From Ophthalmolycus amberensis (lineage: Eukaryota > Chordata > Actinopteri > Perciformes > Zoarcidae), in contig JAFEUB010000841.1 of the NCBI GenBank assembly GCA_024529925.1, positions 437,501-501,500 of the forward strand: a stretch of 64,000 bases of DNA. Direction: 5' to 3'. The stretch's first letter is position 1, and each line of letters begins with the position of its first letter. The position numbers and the translations under genes were made by a program. Positions 49,223 through 61,123 of the stretch are shown one piece after another. The notes under the pieces were generated by a model. It was given only the letters and a program-made list of their open reading frames with translations. It was not told the origin of the DNA and searched no databases.

Positions 49223-49542
49223 ATGAATGTGTTCTACATCGTGCTTGAAGTAGTAATTGCGGTTCTCTCCATATCCGGCAACGTACTGGTTTGCTGGGCC
49301 GTCGCGATAAACACCACTTTGAAGAACGCCACCAACTATTTCCTGGTGTCCCTGGCTGTGGCTGATATTCTGGTCGGTTGCCTCGCCATCCCCTTTGCCA
49401 TAACCATGAGCATCGGCATATATCTGGACTTCTACGGATGCCTCTTCCTGGCCTGTTTCGTCTTGGTACTGACTCAAAGCTCCATCTTCAGCCTTCTTGC
49501 TATTGCAATTGATAGATATCTGGCCGTCAACATTCCTCTGAG
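49223..49542 (+). CDS. adora2b: adora2b exon 1: adenosine A2B receptor, TM1 to DRY
   Basis: Codes residues 1-107 of a class A GPCR that couples extracellular adenosine to Gs/cAMP. Visible landmarks: N20 (1.50) in SGNVLVCWAV, D48 (2.50) in LAVADILVG, C73 (extracellular end of TM3, disulfide), LVLTQSS with T84, and DRY at 97-99 in IDRYLAVNIPLR. The start MNVFYIVLEV was chosen because adenosine receptors have very short N-termini; in-frame ATGs at 49154 and 49163 would add an unmatched tail. The donor AG|GTGAGT splits the Arg codon after IPL, the conserved intron position of adenosine receptors. Confidence 0.93.
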
Positions 49543-50787
49543 GTGAGTACTATTATTTTATGACTGATGTGGAATTAATTAGAATATTCTTCAGCCGGTG
49601 AAAGTTGGATTTCTCATCCGACAAGATAATGGGGAAGATGATGAAACCTTAATTAGCTTTTTTTATTTTTATAATCTAAGTGAATTAAGGACTGACTTTT
49701 ATGAAAAGTGGTTGTGGTTTAATCACTTGTTCATACACAATGTGCCAAATATGCAGAAAAATATGAGTTGCGCTCATCCTGTTGACAAGAGTCCTACAAA
49801 TTGACATGTGTCCCCTCAAAGAATAATCAAATTCAGGATCTGGAAGAATACCAGCTCTGTGACCTCATGAATCAGTTTCCTGTTGGCTGTATGTCTTGTG
49901 TATAAATAGCACAGTTAATATCTCAACTAGGAATGACAATCAGATAAAACCTCTCAACATTATTTGAATCTGGCGGTCGAGACGGATTCAGCAAACACTG
50001 TGAAGTGACTGTTTCACAACCTTGATTGAATAATCTGAAGGGTTTAGATAATCTCGTCCTTTACACCCAGTATGGTTGTGACTTTCAGCAGTAGAAACCC
50101 CAGAAATCGTTTTGGTTATCCGACGCCTCCAGCGGCTCGTAAAAAGATGCACAGATCTGTCGTGCAGCTGTTTGATGTGACACACCGGGAGAAGCCTGCC
50201 GGATCAATACCTGCCCACACTGTGTCGCTTCTACAGGCCGTGATGGTAAAGGCCACCGAAATCCACTGTGCAGCCTCCGAGCCTGAGGGGACAGAAATGG
50301 GCAGAGACAGCCGGCACAGTGTGGCTTGATATTGCCGTGAATTGATGAATACACACTTTATTATCAGATGTGATTTGTCTGTCTGGTGTTGTTGTTTTTG
50401 GGCATTTTACCATGTCAGAGACTTGTCGTTTTCCTCTCTGCAGTGATTGTTGTGGGCACTGGATGTGGTTCTGGGGCTGTTTGTGCCGTGTGCTGTCATT
50501 TCCATTTGTCTCAAACGCTGGCAGGAGAGGACAGTCTGACACTAGTCTGGGATAAAAGCTGTCCCCCGCCAACCAAGTGGCTTGTAAAAATCCCAATCTG
50601 TGCTTCTATTTTTGATTTACGGACAGAAACCAAACCTCATATTCGGCCTCCCCTTACAGTAAAAAACACTGACTTAAGCCGACGACACGCTCATTACAAC
50701 ATGATATTTTATGGTTCCCTCTGAAAGCCCAGCCTCACAACACACACACGTGATAATAAGACCAGTTTGTACGTTCAGCTCAAATTA

Positions 50788-50808
50788 CGTGTGCGTGTGC
50801 GTGTGCGT

Positions 50809-50839
<31 letters not shown>
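50788..50839. repeat. (GTGTGC)n / (GT)n microsatellite
   Basis: Hexamer GTGTGC repeated about five times, passing into ten GT dinucleotides. Alternating purine-pyrimidine, so capable of left-handed DNA in principle. Confidence 0.9.
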
Positions 50840-52130
50840 GCCAGTCTGCAGGCCTTTGGGGCTCTCTGATGAAAGTGTTTTCACAGATGGCTCTAGTGGA
50901 AGTGAAAGGCCAAAGCCAGATGTTTTAAACCCCCTGAGATGACAGATGCGCACATCCCACCCACTCAACGCTCATCAAGCCCCCGTCTTCACTGTTGTCA
51001 GAAAAATAACTTCTAGTTATTTTGTTCCTCTGTTTCCTGTTTGGGCGTTCAAATAACCTTTAGCACATCAGAGACCTCAAAAGATCCCACCCACACCAGC
51101 AGCACTGCCTCAGGGTGGACAGGAAAAGCATCATCATTTTAATGGGCAGTTTCAGAGTCTTCCTGTCTTTGTTTCAGCAATTTTAGGGGTGCAGTGGGTG
51201 TGATACAATGTCATGAACATCCTGCTCTAGTGATTTACAAATAATGAAAACTGTTGACAAGTTCTGGTATTAGAGTTAAAGAAGCAGTCGAGGCTCTGTT
51301 GATGGGTGGACGGTACAAGAAGCTGGTGGAAATACAGCATACGTTATGAAATGACCTGGGATCAGCTGTGGAGTTAGGGGACAATGACGTGCAATTTGAC
51401 AAGAATAAAGAAAAAGTTAAAGATGTGTGTATGTTGCTATGGTTTGGTAGGTTAGGAGTGGGTGTCAGTGTTGTGAGCTTTGCAGCTCGTCTAGAAAGTA
51501 AAAAAAGATTTCCTGCTGAGTTAGATGAGAAGGTTGATACTTTGTTCTCATCTAACTCTTGACCAAAAAAAAGGAGGTTTCCTAAAATACCAAAGTATTT
51601 ATTATTATTATAATAATAATAATAATAATCAGACTATTTGTTGTGTGGACTAATTGAACCGTATGTGTGAAGAGCTCACATCTACACGGTTGCATTACGT
51701 CTCTCCACTCATTCACTCCGGTTTGTCCTTTAGTTTGTCAGCTGTCTGTTCGTCTGATCGACATCAGACCGTCATAGTATATATCACAATGAGTACATTT
51801 TAAGTCTTAAATCTTTTAAGATTTATGCTGAATTTGTGTTTTGTAAATTAGCGCTAGTGTGTCTGCTTTCACAACTTGAAACAGCAAACGCTGTGAATTT
51901 AAGAACTTTGCTTATGACAAAACAATTCATTGCATCACCACATCCCAATTATAATTTGTCCGTGAACGCTTTACAGATTCAGATCTGTGTTTACACGGCT
52001 TTATTAATGTGCCTTTACCTTGTTATACATTATACAACTTGTCTTTATAGAGACATGCTCACAAATACAACTCATAATGCAAATGCTGAACAGCTCTGTT
52101 TGCATACACACCTTGGAAGGCTAAGTATAA

Positions 52131-52154
52131 CCCCCCCCCCCCCCCCCCCCCCCC
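52131..52154. repeat. poly(C) run of 24
   Basis: 24 consecutive C. Complementary G runs of 14 (52248-52261, after a GT repeat) and 15 (52453-52467) lie within 320 bases. Run lengths are prone to sequencing error. Confidence 0.9.
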
Positions 52155-54656
52155 ACCTGTGTGAAGGGCCACCTGTTAGATTGTGATTGAAAGTGCAGGA
52201 CTGCGGACACTGCCGCACATTTAAGTAGATAGTGTGTGTGTGTGTGTGGGGGGGGGGGGGGCCTGGCAGAGGTCTGTAGCCCCGGGCGGAAGCACAGCGG
52301 CAGAGAGAAGAGAAGGGGATGTATGGAGAATGGAGCAGGGGAAGAAAGCAAAACAAAGATAGATGCCAGCGTGCTGTTGTCATGCCAGAACTAATCCATT
52401 CAGCCGCTCGCCCGCACCCTGCGTCCAAACAGAAAGAGAGGGTGGGAGGGCAGGGGGGGGGGGGGGGTGGCTGCATGAGATGGGCCCTCTGGGAAACGGA
52501 CCTTGTGCTGCCTGCTGTACTTGTGATTGACGGATAGAGGGAGTAGAAGGAGGAGAGAAGCAGGAGACGGTGCGGAGATGTGAGGACACTGTGAGCTCTG
52601 AAGCTTCCTCTCCTCCCTCTGCGGGCAGAGTGCTGTATTATTTATGGGCCCCGGGGCGACCCGCTCGTCCCCCTGCAGGGGGTCGCCGGACACTGGTAAA
52701 TAATTGAGTGTTGGGAATATTAGTTATTATAAGACTTTATTTTCTCGCTTTGAATGCACACTTAGAGGAAACAGGTAACACAAATTTAATTACAGCAACG
52801 TCTCTGCTTCTGAAATAACACGCCGATGGCACGTGCTTCCTGCCTGCGCTATAAAAGTCTGAGGGAATTGCCACATGTTGAACACACTTCCTCATAGCCT
52901 AGTTTCATTCTCGTAACGCGCAGCCTCTTAGCGGATGGCTTCGTTTTATCGCTTTATTTACATATAAATCCCACGGAGAATGATGAATTGGTGATGTAGA
53001 TTTTACCTCCGTGCCACAGAAGTACTTAATTGTCCCAAAACAGTCACAAACTGAAGAAAGGGCGTTGCACTGGCACTGGGTGGGTCATTACGATGAACTC
53101 TGTCCTTGTCCTAACTCAACAGCATCTGCAAGTGAAGATAGGGTCATTGTCTACAACAGGGCCATTGTAGGGAAGAAAACAAGTATGGAGCCAGTGGACA
53201 GGAGTGACACTATTTATAAGTTGGAAAAATAGTGGAGCACAAAACCTTTGTAATAACGAATAGCGTTTTGTTTTTTGTTAAGGAACCTCATGGCTTCACT
53301 TTTCAAGGTGTGAATTAACCTCATCACACCACATATGCCACTGAACGCTGTGGTAACGTTGGCCGCCGAGTGCGAGATATATTCTACTGTAGCGGACTCT
53401 CCATTCATCCTCCCACCTCTTGACGGAGGCCGATGCGCGGGAGCAGCAGGACCTCCCCCCAGGAAGCTAAAGATATAATTCCCCCTAATCTGTGCTTTAA
53501 CACCAGCAGTCGTGCTGTGTGGTCTTGTTTTCCCTTCACACCGACGCGATGATAATTGGTTCCGTGCTGAAATAAATGGCGCATGCCTTCGAGTAGTCAA
53601 AGATTGAAGCTGTTTGTCACTATATTTTCCTGTAACTTCTACATTATCAGTATTTATTCAGGTTCATAAAAGAACATTAAAGAACACGTCTTATGTATCT
53701 TTCAGGACCGTGGTGCAGCAACCCTTAATGTAGAACCTGCGCATGTGGTCATTTAAATGTAATACAAGTTTATAATGTCATCATTTAAATGTAATAAGTT
53801 TGTAATGTAGTAATCGGCACATGATTTAAGAGAACCATGAGCCCATGACATTACAAGAGTTTGTGTTTAATGTAATAAGTTATTACATGATAAGAAAATA
53901 ATAAATCATAAACCAAGACATTTTTGGGGGATTAAGTTTAATACGTTTAGTGCACAGTGTAATCATTTGCAATTTAAAAAAGGCATTTTCCTTTGTTTTG
54001 AGTTTGAGAACCCTTCTCATGACATCAGACACATCATTCATCAATCAGTAGGAAACTGATGACGCCTCTTGGATATTTGACATCCAGAGATTCTGGCATA
54101 TTAATTTAATTAAATTGTTTAGCTGACCAAAAAAGTGCTGTCACTTCATGTGAACTCTTTTTTAAATTTTCATATGCACATGACTCCACAGCTTTCCCCG
54201 CCATTCTTGCCAAAAATGTATATTGAAGATTCTTTAGCTGATAGTGTGAGAGAAACTGCTGCATCAGCATTATTAGGCTGAACAAAGCAGCATGGACGCA
54301 CCGGTGGCCTTTCACACGCCGCTTTTTGGCCAAGATACCCGATGGATGAGGGCGGGGATTGTGCTTTGGATGGTTCCAAATAAAATACATATTTAATATT
54401 CAGCATGTTATTCCTTTCAACACTCCATTGTCTTAGTTTATAACGTATTGTGTTCCTCTACTGTAAAGGTGTGGCACCTAAATGGTACAGAAGTTGACTA
54501 ACATTCACTGAGTTTAAATATTCAGTATTGTTGGGTATTACTGCTGGTTGTAACATTTAGTTGTAGAAGCCAGTGGCCTTGCCTTCTGTGTGAAGCACCT
54601 TTTTATTGGTTAAGATGCCTGATGGAGGAGGGCTACATGATACATGGGGAAATGAT

Positions 54657-55086
54657 TGGCAACTCTTTATTGTTATACATATTCATAATGCTCTATTACT
54701 ACAAACATAACATACTGCATTTTATGACATGAGGTCAAATATAATGTATTATAAATCCCATAGTTGTTATACATTATAATTAGTTATAATGTAAGTCACT
54801 TTAACGGGTCACTGTTCGCTTTAGGTAAAGTAAAAATCATTTCTTGCACAGATTTAAATACTTTACTTACAGCCAACAATTACCACCTTAAGAAACTTAT
54901 CAGTTTATAATATTACAACAATGGGAATTAGACGACACATGATCCTTTCAAAAAGAAAAGTCAGTTAGTGATGATACTTGACCTTATAGGTCAATACAAA
55001 ATGCTTTATGAAGCTTTATGTGCTTAGAACTGTAATTGTACTAGCTTTAAGCAGATTATAGACAAGCATTCTAGAAAGTGTTGCCA
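54657..55086. mobile_element. 430-bp fold-back miniature element
   Basis: The left end TGGCAACTCTTT and the reversed right end TGGCAACACTTT form terminal inverted repeats. The left half and the reverse complement of the right half each resemble the element at 27230-27569: ATTATAAATCCCATAGTTGT on the left, and reversed GATCAT...ATTCCCATTGTTGTAATA on the right. This suggests two copies joined head to head. No coding. Confidence 0.55.
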
Positions 55087-55494
55087 TCTAGTGATTTACA
55101 TTGTATTTTCTAGTTTATTATGATCTTTTTTTGATCTACTGATTATTCTGCCTTTATTCTGCGATATATTATGTCCCTTTGTTGTACGATATACACTGAG
55201 CTTGAGTTTCAGAGTTGTGTCTTCGTGTGCTCTTGTACATTTGGTTTGTTTGTGTTACATGTCACAAAATAAACATTGGCTGAAGAGTAAATATGCCTCT
55301 TGCATTATGTATCTAATGTCACGTATGAAGGGTTCCCCGACTTTAAAAAAAAATGGTCCTAATACGCTGTCGTAGTTTTCTCATAGAGATCAACTATTTG
55401 CAACCAGTGCAGTCGCCCCCTGCTGGCCATTAGAAAGAATGCAAGTTTAAGCAACTTTGCATTCGCTTCACTTTTCAGAACCAGAGGTTTCCGC

Positions 55495-55830
55495 CCGCAT
55501 ATTTATGACTTTTATGACATTTTGTGACCTTATGACATAATATACAAAGACTATGATTTTTTTCAAAGACATATAGTACTATACTTTGGTATTTTTAATG
55601 CAACTTAATGGCATATAATATAATGTATATATATATTTTTAAACATACTATGACATTTTTATGCCCGCGGGCTGTAAGTTGAATATAACTGTACATACTA
55701 TGTATTCTTATGACATACCATACTATGACTATTTGAAGACATTTTATGACGTATTAGACCATGAATTTACTATACTATACACACTATGACCTTTTAATGA
55801 CATACTATGGCATTTTACACTTTATATGAC
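55495..55830. repeat. reverse-orientation patch of the 40-43 kb minisatellite
   Basis: TTATGACATTTTGTGACCTT, ACATACTATGAC and GACATACCATACTATGACTA are reverse complements of the GTCATAGTATAGTATGTC motif. About 340 bases, more degenerate than the large array, interrupted by a (TA)-rich stretch near 55627. Confidence 0.65.
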
Positions 55831-56051
55831 ACTAGTGCCTTGCCAATTTGGAGCATGTGACCGTTTGAAGCAGTCCACTGACTCTCGGAAGTGCTGTTGG
55901 GGGATGTGACTGATTGGAGTGCGCGCATGTTTTGAGCCAGGGAAGTGAGGAATTGTTTGTTTGTAAAGTTAATATATCCAGCAGCAAAGGGGAACTGCAG
56001 TCAACGAGCCGCGGCCTGGAAAGGCCAACTGTGAATACCATGCTGGAGGGC

Positions 56052-56063
56052 ATATATATACAA

Positions 56064-56094
<31 letters not shown>
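56052..56094. repeat. (TA)n microsatellite
   Basis: CATATATATA then TATATA runs of over 25 bases ending TTTATACACAC. Confidence 0.9.
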
Positions 56095-57659
56095 CACACA
56101 CGTATCATGTGATCATACAAGGTGCAGCTGTAGAAATCTGATTATTTATGGCACCTCCAGCTCAGACTGGCTGCTGCGTGTGTGTGTGCGGATGTCAGCG
56201 TGTGTGAGTCATTACCATGCGGTCGCTCGCCTGATTCACTTTGAGGAAACTGCTCATTTTTGCTTCGAGCGCTGTTCATATGATGGGGGACGGTCAAGAT
56301 GACACTTGTGTGAGTCAGCCCCGAATCTCCATACGCAGCCTCTGTGCACCTGCCGTTCATAATTTCATACAACATTCCAGCGAGGGACGGGTTTTATGGG
56401 AAACATGCTGAATCTGTGTAAAATGTATCAAATACTCAACATTCATCCCTTCATCAACAGTGGAAAACAACGGATGGAACGATACGAGAGTATAGGCATC
56501 GAACAAAAAAAAGAAGCACAAAGAGACATAAAACACATGAAGATAGAAAGTCTTTCATTTTCAAGTCTTGACTCAGCACCTCGAAGCAAGGCGTGTGTAA
56601 TTTTAGCAATATGTGTGTTGAGCGAAGCCGTCTGCAAGATACTGTCAACAGACTCCATGCTTTCATTTAGCAGCTGATAATGTGCTCAGATGTAACATGA
56701 AACTAAATAAAGCAATGTGGGATGCGGCTTCCTTTATCAATCTACTTCGTCTTCTTTAACATTTATAACTGATTTTGGGGGAGTTTAGTTTTCACCGGAT
56801 CCAGAGTACATCCTCCCCTAGGCGAGACAATGAGCTTAAAACAGGTCCAAGTAAACTCATCTCAGGTTCCTTATTAGGATTTCAAGTGTTCAAACCAATT
56901 AATAACAAACTGAACACTTTGTGGTGCATTCATGCACGAGTGTGAAGCTCCGACATCAGGGTATCAGGTCCATCATCGGGATGTTTAATGTTAACAGTGT
57001 TCCATCCTCAGGAGATCAAACATCAGTTAAAAGGGATGGATGCTTGTGTTCGTCTCATCTTTTGTTGTTTGGTTTGAAAAACCAAAAAGTAAATTTTAAA
57101 AAAGGACTGCGAAGATAATACATTTTCTACAACACTTGAATGCACCAAGTCACAGCAATTCACCATCGCACTTGATCATTCATATCGTCTGCCTGATTCA
57201 TGGCCATTATTAGGCCGATGTGCATCTTGGTGCACAGACGGAGCTGCATAATGTGATTCGTCAGAAAGGCCACACCAACGTACCGCACAAACAAAACTCT
57301 ACGAGCAAAACGAAACACTAACTTCTCTGCAGACGCTTCTCCATTGCAACATTTTTATATGTGAATTTTGGATCAAATCTTTTTGACTGCTAGCTTTGAG
57401 CTACGTTGGGATTTTCTAGAAAATAAAGATGCAAAAGCTGCAACAGTCATCAGAGGTACATGGGTAAATATTATAAAAAGCACCCATTGCTCATATACTG
57501 TAGTTTGATTCATGTTCGCGCGGTGTTCCCTGTTATTGTATTTGTATCTGTTATAGCTGTACTCGAGCTCTAGAGCCCATCTTTAGAGTGTGACCTTTGT
57601 CCAAAACTTCTACATTGGGAGAATAATGAAGACTGTTCCCTGTGCTGTGTTTTCTCCAG

Positions 57660-58368
57660 GTACAAGGAGTTGATGACGGGAAAGACCGCCAGAGAGATCA
57701 TCGCTATCTTATGGATCCTCTCCTTCGTCATCGGCCTCATCCCCTTCTTTGGCTGGAACTTGAAGTACACCAGCTGCAGGAACGGCAGCTCTGCGGCGGA
57801 CAACACTACGAGGGCCGGCGGAGACTTAGTACAGAGCTGCAACCTCAGCTGCTTCTTTGAGAGCGTGGTGGACATGCACTACATGGTCTACTTTAACTTC
57901 TTTGTGTGCGTGCTGCCGCCGCTGCTCATCATGCTGGGCATTTACCTGAAGATCTTCACCGTGGCCAGGAAGCAGCTGAGACAGATCGAGCTGAAGTGCG
58001 TGGGCAACGGGGACAGCCATCACCACGGGCTGCTGCAGAAGGAGATCCGGGTGGCCAAATCCCTCTCCATCATCGTGGGACTGTTCGCCGTCTGCTGGCT
58101 GCCCGTCCACATCCTCAACTGCCTCACGCTGTTCTACGAGGAGCTGGGTAAGCCCCAGATTGTCATGTACGTGGGCATCATTCTCTCTCACGCCAACTCC
58201 GCAGTCAACCCCATCATCTACGCTTACCGCATCCAGGACTTCAGGAACACCTTCCGCAAGATCCTGACCCAGCACGTCCTTTGCCGAAGGGAGGAGCTGT
58301 ACGTCAGCTCCAACGGCAGCAGACGCAACAGAGAACAGATCACCATGACCACCGACCCTCTGCTATAG
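57660..58368 (+). CDS. adora2b: adora2b exon 2: TM4-TM7 and C-tail
   Basis: Acceptor TCTCCAG| completes the split Arg codon; 235 codons to a TAG, total 342 residues. Ligand-site residues typical of A2 receptors are all present: F173/E174 in the second extracellular loop, W253, H257, N260 (HILNC), S283 and H284. NPIIY is at 290-294 and CWLPVH at 252-257. The second loop carries three N-glycosylation sequons (N148, N155, N168) and several cysteines. The C-tail is short, with a possible palmitoylated C315. Short tail, loop 2 and the specc1 neighbour favour A2B over A2A, whose tail is about 80 residues longer. A minus-strand ORF across the exon is an antisense shadow. Confidence 0.94.
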
Positions 58369-61012
58369 AGAGCCGGCGCTGAGGGGAGTTTCATCTGCGT
58401 CAACTCTGATGTTCCGGTCTTGACTTTAATTTCCACTGAGGTTTCTATGTTTACAGAACGAGGGTGATATGTGAAGAACCGATGTCAAACGCGCCTTGAA
58501 TGTGGACATTTATTTATGAATCAGGGGTCAGGCAGTGTGATGTTGGCGAGTCTTACATAACCCTTTGTATTGTGAAAGATTTCAGAGTTTAAAGAAACAT
58601 GTTGAAGCTAACTGGATTTGCAGGACTGTGAACTGGTTCCAAACTACATTCTATGATGCCATTTATCATTCTGAATCCCCTGTTTCAACTCCAAACACTC
58701 CCTTTGCCTTGCTATTTTATACTGTCAGTGTTTATTAATTTATTTAACGATCAAAAGACATCATGTGGCTAGAACTGTGCTTGTGGACCTTGAGAGGCAC
58801 AATGGTAGTAGTCTACATCTGTGGTTGTTTTTGGCTCGTGGTCCTTTCATGAATTCATACTGCGTCATTCTACAAAAAGATTTTCTGTATCAATACTTTT
58901 TTTTTTATAGCAGAGATGTTCTTCAGCTGTTGCTTCAACTATGCCAGTGTTGTCCTGCTGCTGCACTCGTGAATCCTCCACAACGTAATGTTTGTACAGG
59001 CGGAGGGACACGCTCGTCTACAGAGGGATCACAGACAGGGACCCTCATACATACTGAATTAGAAGTAAGCTTTTGCTTGATAAAACTGAAATGCTTGATC
59101 CCATGAATCATCTCCCATCCCAAAAATGACCCCTGTGGCTAAGAGCATTGTTGTGGTGACTAAATAAACAGCATGATCTGGTTCGGTCTAGCAGAACCAG
59201 ACATAAGAAGTAGTTTAGCCAAACACACCTGCGGCGGTGCTCCATATAATTTCCATGTTGACGTTTCTTCAGACAAAAGCTCAGGAAGTGGGGAAAATGA
59301 TTGTACCCGTTATAAAAAAGATGGCATCTGCACAGACATTTAGCTTTGAGCAATCAAATGTCACATTTGATACTTTTTTTCTTCATCATCCAAGCTTCTG
59401 GCCCACATGTATTTCGTGGCATACATTGCATAAAGCACCATTGACATTGAGGCCCCCCCCCTCTCGTTCCCTCAGACTCAGCTGGGATCCTGAGGCTCTC
59501 GTCACAGTCAGACCGCCAAAAAAGCTGCTGAAGTCACTGACTGGACTCGGATGATCAGTTTCATTTGAGAAGACATTCCTGTTTAAAGGGTGAAACCTCT
59601 AAAATATGTTGCACTGAGGACTCAATTCGCTTTACTCTTTAGCGCTACTGACAGCTCTCGCAAAGATAGCCGACCAGTCCAGCTGAACGCCCAAAAAATA
59701 GTATTATGTAATTTTGAAGTAGGTAACAATAATGAAATGTTTTCCGAGAAGCAAATTCTTACTTCTTTGCACTCGACGGTGCTCGTACGCAGCATCATAG
59801 TTTGGGGCAATACAGCTGCAGCGCTGCTTTCCATCGCGTCTAATGTTAAAGCACCTTAAAGTGCGTCGTCTCGTCTCTTGATTTCGCAGCAGTCGGCAGT
59901 ATTGTGAATGGTCCTCTTGAGCTTATAAAACTGAAGAAATTGGCGTAAGGTGATAAAACAAACTGAATTAAATCAGAGCAAAGCACAGTGTTGTTTGGAG
60001 TATGACTTGTGAAAAAAAAAAAAACGAGGGTCACCTCAGAGCCATCACTACACAAATGAAAACACATTGCACTGACATTTTCGATTATTTCCTGTTTGGT
60101 GTGCTTTATTGTTGGTGAACCGTGTCGTGTTGGTGTTTTAAGAAGTGTCGAGCCTCCACTGCTTCACTATCGCCCGTCATGTCCAGTGTACCGCCTCTAA
60201 CTAACTCCAAGGGCTAAATACGGGAGTGTGCCAAGTTTTAGTACATTCCAATGGAGACATCTGCACTGTAACTGCACTGTACTGTACTGTCGTGTCATTG
60301 TCTTTGTTGATTGACGTGTAAAAAACATACTGTAGGTGTCCAACTTTCTACACGCTGTTGATCGATGTCAAACAATTGCCTTCTTTTGTGATTTAAAAAA
60401 AAGGTAAGATGGACGATAACAAGTTCTCGTTTCAACATTCCTGCCTTTCATTCCGAAGTACCGATCAGTCTGTCAGTATGCTGTCGTGTTGTACTAATCA
60501 GGAGAAACATCCACTGTGGTCACGCTGATGTTCAAACAGAGGCCAGTCTTTCTTTCTTTCAACACAACTGCGAACAGATACTGCTATTTAACATGATGCA
60601 ACCTGTATGTATGGTGGATTATTTTGTTGATAAAGGCAATGTTTATATTGTTACAAATCAGTCTGTATTCCTTCATTTCATATGACTATTTATTTCTACA
60701 ATCGACACATAGGAAGCATGCAGACGCCCACTACTTCCCTAATTGATGCAGCTCCAGATAAGAATAACCTAAAAATAAAGCCGCACATACTCAATGAGCA
60801 GCTGTGTGGTTTCCCTGGAAACAGATTAAGAACCCTTCCAAAATAAAAAATAAATAAAGCAACATCTGGTGTCTTTCAGAGAGACGAATGAAAGAGCAGA
60901 AGCCGTGGTAGAGTTCCCGTGCTCCGATCCTCTCCGCGGTGACCCAAAGTGTCCAAAAACCATGGTCTCTCTCATCCAACAGGGCCCACGCTGCTGCTGC
61001 ACTGAACGGACC
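58369..61012. other. adora2b 3' untranslated region and convergent spacer
   Basis: After the adora2b stop, AATAAA signals occur at 59163-59168 and 60774-60779. No repeats or coding were recognised. ORFs of 60-113 codons here have no family resemblance. The right part probably includes the zswim7 3' untranslated region on the other strand. Confidence 0.5.
60689..60694 (-). terminator. possible zswim7 polyadenylation signal
   Basis: Plus-strand TTTATT, that is AATAAA on the minus strand, lies about 320 bases after the zswim7 stop. Another TTTATT is at 60105-60110. Plus-strand AATAAA at 59163-59168 and 60774-60779 would serve adora2b, so the two 3' untranslated regions may overlap tail to tail. 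Motif-only evidence. Confidence 0.3.
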
Positions 61013-61123
61013 TCACGGGGCTGCCGTCCCGCCGAGCAGCGCGGACATCTGCTGATCGGACACGCTCTCCTGCTGAGTCCCAGCCGTGGCCCGGCACAGG
61101 TAGACGGCCAGGATGTGTTTGCA
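61013..61123 (-). CDS. zswim7: zswim7 last coding exon (CxH half of SWIM motif)
   Basis: On the minus strand, acceptor TCCGCAG| is followed by 36 codons and TGA, reading CKHILAVYLCRATAGTQQES then VSDQQMSALLGGTAAP. CKHxLAVYL supplies the Cys and His that complete the SWIM zinc-binding motif CxC...CxH. ZSWIM7 (SWS1) acts with SWSAP1 to promote RAD51/DMC1 loading in homologous recombination (family knowledge). The length and ending are close to what I recall of the vertebrate protein. Convergent with adora2b, as expected from the ADORA2B-ZSWIM7 neighbourhood in mammals. An ORF on the plus strand here is a shadow. Confidence 0.9.
   Translation of the reverse strand, partial: CKHILAVYLCRATAGTQQESVSDQQMSALLGGTAAP

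Larger units (their letters stand above)
49543..57659 (+). other. adora2b intron (8.1 kb)
   Basis: Contains a GTGTGC array at 50788-50839, homopolymer C and G runs at 52131-52467, a fold-back element at 54657-55086, a reversed minisatellite patch at 55495-55830 and (TA)n at 56052-56094. No additional exon was recognised; ORFs up to 134 codons arise mainly over the C/G runs. Confidence 0.6.

Noticed and set aside
57826..58275. 149-codon antisense ORF
   Set aside because: Shadow of the adora2b coding frame on the opposite strand.
49223..58368. Identification as adora2a
   Set aside because: Short C-tail (about 50 residues after NPIIY), loop-2 pattern and total length of 342 fit A2B; the linker motifs of the neighbour fit specc1, not specc1l.
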